From NCBI GenBank assembly GCA_958295665.1, contig OY282558.1:329813106-329877105 (forward strand): a DNA stretch of 64,000 nt, in the 5' to 3' direction. Below, piece after piece: positions 45,172 through 55,497 of the stretch. The stretch is from Tipula vernalis. Taxonomy: Eukaryota > Arthropoda > Insecta > Diptera > Tipulidae. The translations under genes and the position numbers were made by a program. A model generated the notes under the pieces. That model was not told the DNA's origin. It saw only the letters and a program-made list of their open reading frames with translations, and did not search any database. Within the stretch, counting starts at the first letter, position 1; each line of letters starts with the position of its first letter.

Positions 45172-45179
45172 AATTATTG

Positions 45180-46258
45180 CTCGTTAGATAGAGGAAAATA
45201 GAGATTCATAAAATATATAAAAGGTTCTGGTGATTTCGCCTAAGCTAGCTGGTAAGGTCTGCAAAATGAGCGAGATTTTGGGTGATGTTTTTCCTTCCTT
45301 ACTTTGAATTTTTAGTTAATGAGTTAAAAGGAACAAGTAGCGCATTTTAACGTCACAGAAACGACGGTAGATGCCAAATTGCATATAGCGGAAATAATGG
45401 AGGACTGTACAAATAGGGTTGAGTATTTGCTAAGTTTGCTAAATGGTTCAAATCTTTGATAAATATATCTTGGCTAATCAGTGCCATTTATTTTATAATA
45501 TTAACACTAATTTTGGAAATTTTGACGTAAGATTTTTTTGATTTTTCATAGAAATATAAAGAAAGAAGTAGAATCTTCTTTCTTCACTTCTAAAAAATGT
45601 AATTTTATAAGAATCCAGTTTAAGCGCTTATTTTGGAAAATGCTCAAATCCATTGTTTTTCCTGGAAAATAAAACAAAAATTAAACAATACAAATATCTG
45701 GAAAATGGAGATTTTACGTTTTTCCCTAAAAATAAAATTAAATAAAAAATGTTGCATCATTATTTTGGTACTAATTTTCATATAATAGTTACAAAAAATG
45801 TTTGCAAGAAGACTCGAATTTATTCATATTTGTTACTAATTTTGGTACTAATTTTCGTATTTGGTACTAATTTTGTAATTTGGAACACAAACAATTTGAA
45901 AAAAAGCATTTTTTTATGTTATATTTTTAGTTCATAAAACTTCTAATTTAAAAAAAAATGCGTATTTAGTTGAAAAAAAATCTGCTTTTAAAAAATTGGC
46001 GCTGAAATTCGTTTGACGTTGAAAAGTGATACCTTAGCCGTTTTTACAATACTTACATATTTCGGTGACATAGGGAATTAAACGCATGAAACAAATATCG
46101 TTATACGGTGCTCGCCGAGCCCTTCATAAAAATATTTTTTTTTGTGTGGAACACTGAAGTGGAGAAAAAAGGATTTTTTTTTTGATTTTTTTATGAAAGG
46201 CCGTTAGTGGTGATTTGTACAGTTTATCATTAACCTACGAATCGTGTACGCACCCACC
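45180..46258. other. AT-rich non-coding interval
   Basis: No gene. 45770-45880 repeats the words TTGGTACTAATTTTCATAT / TTGGTACTAATTTTCGTAT a few times. Around 46118-46195 CCTTCATAAAAA and TTTTTATGAAAGG face each other as a weak hairpin. Confidence 0.4.
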
Positions 46259-46269
46259 ATCTTAATCCC

Positions 46270-47331
46270 ACCCTGTTAAAGTTGGCCGAAAGTTTCCAGC
46301 CTAACGTGAAAAGTCGATAATGCAGATTATGTTATTGACATCCAGTCGAAAACAAATCAGCCTCTAGAGTGGTATGTCTGGAGATGGATTGCATTGATGT
46401 GACTTGTCAATAGCTATCGCAGAAAAAAAATTCAGTTAAAGTTTCCCGTGGGAAATCTCGGAAAATTCAAAAAAGTTTCCAGCCGAAAGTAAGAAATGGA
46501 TGAATAAAATCAGCCTCTAGAGTATTATGTCTGGAGATGGAATGCATTGATGCGATTTGTCAATAGCTATCGCAGGAAAAAAATTCAGTTTAAGTTCCCG
46601 TGGGAAATCTCGGAAAATTCGATTTTCCAAAAATCGTTAGAAAATTTGTATAAAATCAGCCTCTATAGTGTTATGTCTGGAGATGGATTGCATTGATGTG
46701 ACTTGTCAATAGCTATCGCAGGAAAAAAATTCAGTTTAAGTTTCCCGTGGGAAATCTCGGAAAATTCAATTTTCCAAAATTTTAAATCCCGAGATTTCCC
46801 ACGGGAAACTTAAACTGAATTTTTTCCTGCGATAGCTATTGACAAATCACATCAATGCAATCCATCTCCAGACATAAAACTCTAGAGGCTGGTTTTATAC
46901 AAATTTTCTAATGATTTTTGGAAAATCCAATTTTCCGACATTTCCCACGGAAAACTTAAACTGAATTTTTTTCCTGCGATAGCTATTGAAAAGTCACATC
47001 AATGCAATCCATCTCCAGACATAATACTATAGAGGCTGATTTTATTCCAATTTTGTGGATTCTTCTGATTTTCCGGTATATTCTACGAATAGGTTAAGAA
47101 AAGTTTTACACGTAAAACTATTTATAAATTTTTTTATTTAAATCCATGTATCCTATTTACTTTCGGCCGATAACTATTAAATTTTTTATTTTCGGCTGGA
47201 ATGTTAATAGGATAATCTGCATTATCGACTTTTTACTTTCGGATGGGATTAGTCAATCTGCATTACCATTGTTTCGGATGGACTAACGCAATCTGCATTA
47301 CCGACTTTTCACTTTCGCCAACTTTAACAGT
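46270..47331. mobile_element. foldback element: inverted arms built of about 145-bp repeats
   Basis: The outer ends CTGTTAAAGTTGG and CCAACTTTAACAG are inverse copies. Inside, a unit with ATCAGCCTCTAGAGT, GTCTGGAGATGGATTGCATT and TTCCCGTGGGAAATCTCGG occurs three times rightward (about 46365, 46515, 46655) and twice leftward (about 46785-46905, 46920-47045). The element folds on a centre near 46778. GATAATGCAGATTA/TAATCTGCATTATC blocks lie near both ends. Outside, ATCTTAATCCC occurs at 46259-46269 and 47332-47342, an 11-bp direct repeat consistent with target duplication. No coding capacity. The architecture resembles Drosophila FB elements, related to MULEs. Confidence 0.75.
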
Positions 47332-47342
47332 ATCTTAATCCC

Positions 47343-47568
47343 GCGTTACGGGGAGTTATATTCCCCAGTAATACATGTCGTACATTTTGTAGGTAAAGTA
47401 ATGTTTTTTTTTTAAACATTGAAACAATAATTATTCATGTACTTATGACACATTATTATAATAGAAAGCTATTATTTATATTTATTCATTCATTTATTCC
47501 TATGTTTTACATAAATCATAATATAAAGAAATTCAAATGTTAAGTTACGGAAAATAAGAAATGAAAAT
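47343..47568. other. AT-rich spacer
   Basis: Nothing recognised between the foldback element and the piggyBac B C-terminus. Confidence 0.4.
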
Positions 47569-47599
47569 TCAAATGTTATGTATGAATCGGTGAGCCTGA

Positions 47600-47812
47600 A
47601 ATGGCTGAGCGTTATTCTCGTAATACTTTTTTCCGTCGGAATTAGATTCCATGAATTTTCTTAGATAACATGGTTCACTCACAAACCCGAATATAGTGCT
47701 TTCCGCATATTGGCTTAGTACATAAATCGCAGACAGCATTTGTTTTGGTGTCTCTGTTTTTCGTCCGGTAGCTCTTGCATTGCTCACATCTGCGCGATGC
47801 ATTGTTTACTTG
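47600..47812 (-). pseudogene. piggyBac B C-terminal zinc domain
   Basis: In one minus frame: CEQCKSYRTKNRDTKTNAVC then DLCTKPICGKHYIRVCE. That gives C-x2-C ... C-x2-C ... C-x2-H ... C, the cross-brace zinc domain at the end of piggyBac transposases. A frameshift then yields EPCYLRKFMESNSDG. It lies on the far side of the MULE insertion and in line with the N-terminal part. Confidence 0.8.
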
Positions 47813-47879
47813 CGCATTTGTCAAGAGACATACTTATGGATAAGTTAAATTTAAATGAAAAAATGGGGTTGGGTACGAA

Positions 47880-48080
47880 ATTCTGCTTTTTATAATTCTG
47901 CTTTACAGAATTCTGTTTTACATAATTCTGTTTTACATAATTCTGTTTTACATAATTCTGTTTTACATAATTCTGTTTCACAAAATTCTGGTTCACAAAA
48001 TTCTGTTTCATAAAATTCTGCTAAAAATTAATTCTGCAATTAATTTTAGATTATTAATTTCAGAATTAATTTTTAGCAGA
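47880..48080. repeat. left end array of 15-bp CATAATTCTGTTTTA repeats
   Basis: Four near-perfect central units with degenerate copies on both sides. The last part (48005-48080) is itself palindromic (GCTAAAAATTAATTCTG against CAGAATTAATTTTTAGC). Confidence 0.85.
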
Positions 48081-48272
48081 ATTTTATGAAACATGTACAT
48101 AATTTTTATTTACAGTGTTTATACATATATGCTGTAATTTAGTACAAAATATTGTATTAACAAAGTATCTTTGCTGATTTTGTCTTTGTAGAAAAAATAA
48201 CAGATTAATTCTTTCCTTGATCCATATTATACTGAACACATACTCAAAAACAAAGTTAAAAATAAATTCAAA

Positions 48273-48569
48273 ATGGACGTTAACATCGTTAAAAGTAACA
48301 AAGGTCAAAACAAACTTAATGTTAACGGTTATTTTTATTATTTTGAAAGAAAGCACAAGAAAGGAACTTTTAGTTGGGCTTGCGCTAAAAGAATATCCTT
48401 GCACTGTAAAAGCAGAGTTACCACTATAATGGAAAATGCGATACACAAAATTAAGAAAGAACAATGGGAGATGCATACCCATCCACCAGTGGCCAGTGAT
48501 CTGGAAGTTTGCACTACAAACAATCACATTAAAACTTTAGCCACAACATCAGGAAATAAACCATCATAA
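48273..48569 (+). CDS. FLYWCH-like zinc finger of a MULE transposase, open fragment
   Basis: 98 residues with NGYFYYFERKHKKGTFSWAC, AKRISLHCKSRVTT and MHTHPPVASDLEVC. The conserved order F-Y ... W-x-C ... C-x-[SA]R ... H-x-H is the FLYWCH fold, a DNA-binding WRKY-like finger that heads many animal MULE transposases. The start ATG at 48273 follows the left array by about 190 bp. A stop replaces the linker to the catalytic domain (IRNYVVQCPENVRVFL continues after it), so the original protein was one chain. Confidence 0.75.
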   Translation: MDVNIVKSNKGQNKLNVNGYFYYFERKHKKGTFSWACAKRISLHCKSRVTTIMENAIHKIKKEQWEMHTHPPVASDLEVCTTNNHIKTLATTSGNKPS

Positions 48570-49669
48570 ATTATAAGAAATTATGTTGTTCAATGTCCTG
48601 AGAATGTTAGAGTTTTCTTACCAACAAAAGAAGCTCAAAAAATGAAGATCCATCGGATAAGAAAAAACATAATTGCTGAGCCACAAAACCTTGCCCTTAT
48701 TGACATCCCTGAAGAATTACGTCAATTGGAAGGAGAATTATTTGTCTTGTGTGAGTCTGAGGTCGACGGAGAAAAGATCATAATAATGGGTACCAGATCA
48801 TCTCTACAACTCCTAGCAGAGTCAACATGCTGGATAATGGATGGTACTTTTGAAGTGGTACCGTGCATAATGCGGCAATTATTTTCTATCCATGGCCTGA
48901 TTGAAGGTGAAGTTATACCATTAATTGTTTGTTTAATGAGCCAACCAAAAATCTTTAAAATTGTACGACCATTTCTTTTTTGAACCAAAAAAACTATTTT
49001 TAAAATTCGAATTTGAACCAAATCCACAAAGAATCGTGTGTGATTTTGAAAAAGCCATTATTTCATCGGCAACATTTTTTTTACCAAACGCAAATGTAAA
49101 ACGATGATTGTTCCACTTCGGGCAAATTTTATGGCGTAGAATCTAAAAGGAGGGGATGAAAAAACTGTATGGAAATTCCGTATCGTTCTCTTAAGAAATT
49201 AGGATGATAAAGAGTCTAGCCTTTGTTCCAGGAAGTTAATCCGTATTACATAGAATTAAAAGAGATGTTTCAACACAGAGAATCCGTAAAGTTTGGAAAC
49301 TTATTTGAAAAAAATTATTTGAGGACAACAAATCGGTCATTATATTCTCCAATATTTTGGACAGTGAACCAAAGCAAACCCGGAACGGAATATTTCCCGA
49401 GAAACCAAAACAGTGTTGAAGCATGGCACCGGCGTTTGAATGTGGTAGTCGGGAAACGCCATGCAGGGCTTTATAAATTGATAGATGATTTGTCAAAGGA
49501 GATGATAATGTCAAAAATGCAAGTGGAAAAAATAAAATCGGGAAATTACATTATAAAGAAAAAATCGATCATTCAAAAAAGAAAAAAAATTGTAAAAATT
49601 ATAAAAAAACGTCCCAAGATGGGAAAACAAGATTTTCTCAAAAGAATCGCATTTAACTTATCTCTATAA
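48570..49669 (+). pseudogene. MULE transposase catalytic domain, broken
   Basis: 48642-48983 contains CWIMDGTFEVVP (first catalytic Asp) and RQLFSIHGLIEGEVIPLIVC. The next frame gives RIVCDFEKAIISS (second Asp) and LFHFGQILWRRI after a stop. 49223-49669 contains RNQNSVEAWHRRLNVVVGKR (catalytic Glu in the NSVEAWH motif) and a very basic tail. All three acids of the DDE triad are thus readable, but in three frames. The family moves by cut-and-paste with 8-11 bp duplications. Confidence 0.85.
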
Positions 49670-49739
49670 ACTCAAACATTCGATGGTTTAAACGTTTGCT
49701 TAAAATTTATAAACCAATAATTTTATTAAAATTCAATTA

Positions 49740-50200
49740 AATAAAAAAGATATCCAATTTATTTTTTGGTTATATATCACTGTGTGCGTGTGCGTGTGTG
49801 TGTGTATACTCGTGTTTGTGCGGTCGTGTGTCTGAGTATGTGTGTGTGTGTGTTTTTTTTTTAATACGCTTGTAGGTGGAAAATCTTCCGAAGACACCGT
49901 CGACCCATGTCGCCGGTAGTGTTAGATTTCTACTCACTAAAAACCACCTCCTTCTTCTGACCGTATTCCCCGTGGCACGACCGTAAGGTATTTCTTCGCG
50001 GGGGCGGAAATAAGTACCGATCCCATTTTCTGATTCGCTCTTAAATTTGGCCAACAAAAACCGCAACACCCGTCGCTGTTGCTTCTTTAGGTATGCGAAG
50101 TCTAAGTACGCTAATGTACATAATATTCCATAACAATGGACCCAACACCGAACAGCAATTATTTTATCTCAGTAGACAATATATGGATAACTTAATGACA
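49740..50200. other. GT microsatellite and GC-richer block inside the MULE
   Basis: (GT)n-type repeats occupy 49782-49855. After them, 49870-50095 is clearly GC-richer than its surroundings and is open on the minus strand (99 codons; GRATGNTVRRRRWFLVSRNL, TLPATWVDGVFGRFSTYK). The peptide is not recognised; the block may be cargo or a fragment of another element. Confidence 0.45.
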
Positions 50201-50204
50201 AAAA

Positions 50205-50330
50205 CTATTTTTAAAAAAACAGAATTTTGTAAAACAGAATTTTTCAAAACAGAATTTTTCGAGAAACTAAAATTTCGAAAAAACAGAATTTCGTAAAAAC
50301 AGAAATTTTAAATCAGAATTACATACCGAT
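50205..50330. repeat. right end array of CAGAATTTT repeats (inverse of left array)
   Basis: Six or more copies of AAAACAGAATTT with spacings of about 14-20 bp, in the inverse orientation of the left array and more degenerate. Confidence 0.8.
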
Positions 50331-50344
50331 CCCAAAAAAATGGT

Positions 50345-51749
50345 TGGTTAGTTACCTGCATTTGTGGAAACGATCGCGTGGAAGCGGTTTTGAATTGATA
50401 GCCCATCAACTCCATTGCAGTTCTGACGGTTGGTTTTAATGGAAGTTTGCTGCGGTTATCAAGATGTTGCTGGACCAACTCAAGTGCCAATTGTTTGAGA
50501 AATATTTTTCTCTTCTCGAATTTATTGGTGTTCGAAGCCGGATGACATGGTTACATTTCCTTTTGCAGGTGTAACCGCGCATCATTTTGTCAAATGTATG
50601 TCGACGCCGCCCTTTTTTTTCGTTATAATTATGAATGATAATTGGTTTTCTTGTAAGTTAGTTTAACTTCTCTGTGGCATGTGCAGTCGACATTAGCAGA
50701 ACATTTTTTTTTTGTGGAATCAGTAGTATAGCTGACCAGCGACACCTAATTCGAAAAGCAAGAAACGGAACTAAACGATCCTCTTTTTTTAGCTTCTTCT
50801 AACAACGCGAATAGTCATGTTTAACTTGATTGTGCCAACTAGAGTTGTGTTGCAGGCCCATAAAGTTTTTTCCAGTGCATAACTTGTAAAAAAGTTATCC
50901 TTGGTTATGTTCGCGCCAATATTCAAATAGCGTGGCGCCTACAATCCAAAATATCTTGATGCCGTACTTTCCTGGCTTCGATGGTATATATTGACGAAAG
51001 CTGCATCTGCTTCGCGATATATTACCAACTGCTCGTCGATTGTGAGTTCTTTCGATGGAATGAAAGGCAAATTCAAATTCATTTTGAATGGAGTCCATAT
51101 ATGACGGAGCCAATTGGTCTTCTCGTAATCTATCTATACGAGTTCTTGAATCATTAAAACGCTAAAATCGACTGAATTGCTCGAATATCTCCAACGACAT
51201 CACTCCTCTATAAAACGGTATATGAAACTTGTGGAATAAATCTCGAGCTGCCACTAAACTTGATTTTTCAGCAGCAGCGTAAAGCACTTTGCCGATAAAC
51301 GCGTACATTTCATCCACATTGGTCTCTCGCCAAGGTTACATTTTTATTTGATTTTGTGCACGCTGATTCGCTTCGTACGTTCTCTTCGCTTTTTTATTGG
51401 TTTCCAAAACAATATTTTCAACACTGGCAGTTGAAAAAAGACGCTTGAATGCGTCTTGCTTTTTAATAAAAGTTTCAGTGCTGCAGGCCACAGAATCCAG
51501 TCTCTTCTTTTTAAAATCTTTAGTTCTCGACTTCGCGTTCTCTTCGTTTTTGCCTTGTCCCGTATATTTTTGGTCACGATTTCCCTCGATTGCTGCTTGG
51601 GGTACTTCCTCTGAACCTTCTTCGTTATTAACGACATCAGCATTTTCCTTGTCTTGAACTAACTGTATAAAATTAATGTCTTGAAGCAGTTCATCATTTA
51701 CAGTTGGGTCATCAAAATCGGAATCACCGCTATTCAGCATGTGTAACAC
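50345..51749 (-). pseudogene. piggyBac B transposase, N-terminal and catalytic part
   Basis: The first frame (51336-51749) is an acidic tail: MLHMLNSGDSDFDDPTVNDE, then SEEVPQAAIEG and a basic stretch. The core reads, after frameshifts, NEFEFAFHSIERTHNRRAVG (51060 region), SRCSFRQYIPSKPGKYGIKI then FW (about 50960-51010), and near the end ALELVQQHLDNRSKLP (50440-50490). RCSFRQYIPSKP.KYG is the piggyBac signature after the first catalytic Asp; that Asp is itself altered here. Inactive. Confidence 0.8.
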
Positions 51750-52055
51750 TAAGTTGGTTTAATGACTAATGTGTTACATAAAAACATGGGCGCAACGAGT
51801 GTTTTGCCCAGCTCAGTCTGGTAGAGGGAATCAAGATATGGTCGTAGGTACCAAAAGAAAACACTTCGTCGCTCCATTTCAACAACAACAAAAAAAATTA
51901 CTAATATCGTCACGTCATTTCCAAATTACACCACAGCGTCACTGTCCCTTATTAATATTCAGAAATTTTACACATCATTGTAAACAAAATAACCATATAA
52001 GTATTTAAAATAATATAAAAATAAAATTACCAACCAACCTCACGAATATCGACGC
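51750..52055. other. 5' flank of piggyBac B
   Basis: A small hairpin (TGTAACAC ... GTGTTACA, 51743-51777) sits just before the transposase start. Otherwise AT-rich and non-coding; the piggyBac terminal repeat should be here but is not evident. Confidence 0.4.
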
Positions 52056-52059
52056 TCTT

Positions 52060-52615
52060 CCAGTCCGCAAACCACAATATAACGCTCCCAAATCCGTAGC
52101 CACGAGGGAACAAAATCAGTCAATCAACACACAATAGCAATCAAAACCGCCGCCAATTGTGAATAGCAATCAAAACCGCCGCCACGTTTGAATCAATCCA
52201 CTAATACAATAAAACCGCAGCCACATGTGAGTATGAACCATAAACCGCCGCCATGTGTGAATAGAAATCAAAACCGCAGCCACGTGTGAACAGCAACCAA
52301 ATCCGCCGCTACGTGTGAACAGGAACCAAAAACTGCCGTAGAATAGCACAAAAACCGCCGCCACGTGTGAACAGGAACCAACACCGCCGTAACTAGCAAC
52401 CAAAACCGTCGTCACGTGTAAATCAATCCGCTTACGATAAAACCGCAGCCACGTGTGAACAGCAACCAAAAACCGCCGCCACGTGTGAACAGGAACCAAA
52501 ACTGCCGTAACTAGCAACCAAAACCGTCGTCACGTGTGAATCAATCCGCTTACGATAAAACCGCCGCCACATGTGAATATGAACCAAAAACCGCCGCCAT
52601 GTGTAAATAGAATAC
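52060..52615. repeat. CACGTG-rich minisatellite with 118-bp higher-order repeat
   Basis: The basic unit of about 30 bp reads AACCGCCGCCACGTGTGAA followed by CAGCAACCAA or variants. A longer period of 118 bp is visible from GTAACTAGCAACCAAAACCG at 52389 and 52507. Many units carry CACGTG, the E-box palindrome. GC-rich in an AT-rich region. The minus open frames (HTWRRF repeats) only translate the repeat. Confidence 0.85.
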
Positions 52616-53184
52616 AAAACTTATTTCTTTATTTTATTAACAGTTTATTATTTATTTTATACACAGTTTTATTATAATGTTTTTGGTTTTTTTTTTTTAT
52701 ACACACAAAAAAAAAATTGGAAATAATAAACCAAAAATGTATCGTTAATTTTTATTTTTTTATTTTATACACCAAAACAAAATTCAATCCGCCATTACCC
52801 AAAATAATATTTAAAACAGCTAATATTATAATACAATTTAGTCTTAATTATTTATGTATGTATATTAAAGTCCTTAAATACATGACAAACAAAAAAAAAA
52901 AAAATGTATTTATTTTTAGATACTTTACAAAAAAAAAATTAATTAAATTTATTATATATGATATATAAATTGTTTTTTTTTTTTTTTTAAATATACTTTC
53001 CTCATATGAGGTAATTCACCGACTGCCTCTCGAATTTTTTTTCTAAAGTACAACACGAAACACCATAACATTCCTCTCTCTTTCTTTCTTATATCTTCCT
53101 CAAAAAAATTTCCCTGTATTATATTTCTTTTTGTCCAACGAACACCCAAACCAGAAAACATTCCGAACAAGAATTAATTCAATA
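52616..53184. other. AT-rich non-coding interval
   Basis: Homopolymer A and T tracts only; frames are Lys/Ile/Phe-rich artefacts. Confidence 0.5.
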
Positions 53185-53406
53185 TCAAATCAAAGCAAAA
53201 ACAACTCCGAAAAGGAATTGTTTCACATGTACTATAGTATCGATTATATCGGCAGATAACAATGAAGCTGTAGGATGATCTCGCCCACCAATCGGTTCAA
53301 TCACAGTTTCGACATCATCGTCTTTATCAAAATAATATGCAAGCTCTTGTTGTTCCTCTGTAGTCAAATCCCGACGAATATTTGCCAAATAAAAAATTCT
53401 ATCCAT
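53185..53406 (-). CDS. small hypothetical protein, possible 5' exon
   Basis: 73 residues: MDRIFYLANIRRDLTTEEQQ, then ELAYYFDKDDDVETVIEPIG, then a hydrophobic end. Codon use and composition look protein-like and acidic in the middle, unlike the surrounding AT-rich frames. It could be an exon or the leader of a decayed element. No family is recognised. Confidence 0.3.
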   Translation of the reverse strand: MDRIFYLANIRRDLTTEEQQELAYYFDKDDDVETVIEPIGGRDHPTASLLSADIIDTIVHVKQFLFGVVFALI

Positions 53407-55489
53407 TTTTTATAGGCACTGATAAGCTTGTAACGACGAGAAAGCATTTCGCCGTTCCAATCAAGGGTTTTGAATCACAACAACAACAAATAAATATTTT
53501 GTATGGGTCGAATGCACTAGGAAAAAAAATTTGAATAGTAATGCAAATCTGGCGCGAAATGTTCCTATTGTGTGGCGATCGTATGATTTTTTTTTTACGG
53601 TTGTTATATAAAAAAAAAAAATTTACGATTTTTTTTTCCTATTTGAAAGTCAGTTATGTAAATTTTTTTGAAGACGATGGTCAAATTATAAAGGAAAGTA
53701 AAGATAAAAAAAAAAAAAAAATAGAATCGTTTAATCAGTGAAATTACTATAAATATTAATTATTATTTCTTTTTTTTTAAATTAATTATATAACATAAAT
53801 ATTTACTTATCAAATTAAGTCTAATTAACTATAAAGTGTCGATGAATTAAAATAATGGAAATAAAATTATAAAGTACATACATAATTTTAAAACTGTGTT
53901 TTAAAAGAAAAGTGAATGGACAAATTACACAAATAAATAAATAAAAAAAATATATAGTTTTGGTGATAAGAAACAGTTAAACTAACTAACAGTTAATCTA
54001 GTGCGAACGAGTGATAGTTCAGTGCAATAACGAAAAAAAAACTAAAACAAAACTGTTACATGGACTAAATAGTAAAAGCCTCTCGTTATTAATGTTAATA
54101 AAAGTTAATCCAATATATATAATGGATTAATAATCAATAAAAACATAAACTCTTTATTTATTACACCATAAGTGAAATAAAAATAAACAAAGAAAAAAAA
54201 AATAAAATAAAGTTTGATCACAAATACTAAAAGAAGGAAAAATAAAAGAAAAATCGAATCCGAATTTCCATTAAATTAAAATATATGACGTCACATATGG
54301 AATCACCGGCAGCAACATCCTCACAAAAACAATTTTGCAAGTTGAATTAATTAATATTTTCATTTATAATTATTATTATTTTATTTTTTTTTTATTACAT
54401 TATTTTCTGTAAAGAAATTTTTATTTTTATTTTATTCACATTTAAATTAGTTTATTAAGAATAGTTAGCTTAGGGTGTAGGTTTTTTTTTTTTTTTTTTT
54501 CTTAGTTTTAAGAATAGTTTTAAGAAGCTTTTGTTGCTTCCTTTTTTTTTTGGAATTATAATTTTGTTTCTTGTTCTCGATCTATTTTTTTTTTTTTATT
54601 ATTTTTAATTTCGCAATAAATAACCGTATTTTGTTTGTACGCAAATTGAATCATAAGATCCGCCATTGATTTTTATTTTATTTTATCGATTCTTATTATT
54701 ATTTTTGTGTCATGTTAGTTGAGTAAATTACTTCGAGGGATGAGTTCGAGGTGAGTAGCTTTCGTGTGTGAGTGAAGAGTACAATAAGCTGTTGTGTCCT
54801 ACCCTGTCGATTCCTCTTCCTGCGGTCCAACTAGATCCGCGTCATGTCTCTGGAAAACCCACGCATTCCCTGAGCTTTAGCCGGCAAAATGACCGCCCAG
54901 AGACAATAAAATGACGTGGATATCTGTTAACTGACGTGTATTGGAGTTTGGTTTCCTGTTCTAAATTTTGTTTTTGAGTTGCTGACCAAACTCCATTGCA
55001 TTTCGTTACAAGCTATAGGTACTGATATTTCAGGTACTGATTATTTTTTATCGTTTCACAATCAAAAATCGTTTAGGAACGTACGAAATAACTAAATAAA
55101 TATAATACTTCTTGTCACTCACTCCAGAACTGAATTATAAATGAAAATTTACGTTACTTTCGACACAACAGGTAACGGCACTTTTATCTATAACACTCTA
55201 TATTTGTGTAAGTGTAAAATCGAAGAAAAAAATGTACTAGATACAAAATGTACTGAAGAAAATACGGGGTATGCAGCTCCCCATACACGAACTTAGGCTC
55301 TTTGTGTTTCGACACGTTCATACCGAAACTAACACAGAATAAATTATGAATTTACTTTGTTTTGTATAGCTAAACGTACAATACATTAAAAATACGACGT
55401 GTGGAATAAATAGTGTCTTCTATTCAATGTGGAAATACGCTTGGGAGCCAAGCACCCCAAACTCGATTCTAAGGTTAAGCAAGATATAT
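53407..55489. other. AT-rich interval with one GC-richer island
   Basis: 53700-54700 is extremely AT-rich. 54720-55010 is more balanced and contains GGAGTTTGGT and ACCAAACTCC as a hairpin with a 32-base loop (54942-54993). No coding sequence or RNA gene is supported. Confidence 0.4.
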
Positions 55490-55497
55490 CCTACTAC
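55490..55497. repeat. target duplication CCTACTAC (left)
   Basis: Identical to 58851-58858 and directly outside the hAT terminal repeats. Confidence 0.9.

Larger units (their letters stand above)
47867..50334 (+). mobile_element. MULE (FLYWCH type) with tandem-repeat inverted ends, nested in piggyBac B
   Basis: Flanked by AAAAAATGG at 47858-47866 and 50335-50343, a 9-bp direct repeat of MULE length. The left end carries a CATAATTCTGTTTTA tandem array and the right end carries inverse CAGAATTTTGTAAAA copies, so the ends are inverted arrays. The outermost bases (GGGTACGAAATTCTG and CAGAATTACATACCGATCCC) are also inversely related. Inside is a broken transposase with a FLYWCH-like finger. Confidence 0.8.
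47569..51749 (-). mobile_element. piggyBac transposon B, split by a MULE
   Basis: The transposase starts at 51749 and runs leftward. It is interrupted at about 50335 by a 2.47-kb MULE and ends with its Cys-rich tail at about 47810-47600. It differs in sequence from piggyBac A. Terminal repeats and a TTAA duplication were not identified. Confidence 0.8.

Noticed and set aside
47880..48030. Regular short repeats resembling a CRISPR array
   Set aside because: The DNA is eukaryotic, there are no spacers between the 15-bp units, and the inverse array at 50205 shows they are transposon ends.
52170..52617. Minus-strand frames with HTWRRF repeats
   Set aside because: Translation of the minisatellite; no start context or family.
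54942..54993. Hairpin GGAGTTTGGT/ACCAAACTCC as a possible RNA gene or terminator
   Set aside because: The loop is long, there is no surrounding structure and this is not bacterial DNA.
55440..55480. 5S rRNA-like words (AAGCACCCCAAACTCG, GGTTAAGCA)
   Set aside because: Too short and unordered to support a 5S gene or 5S-derived SINE.
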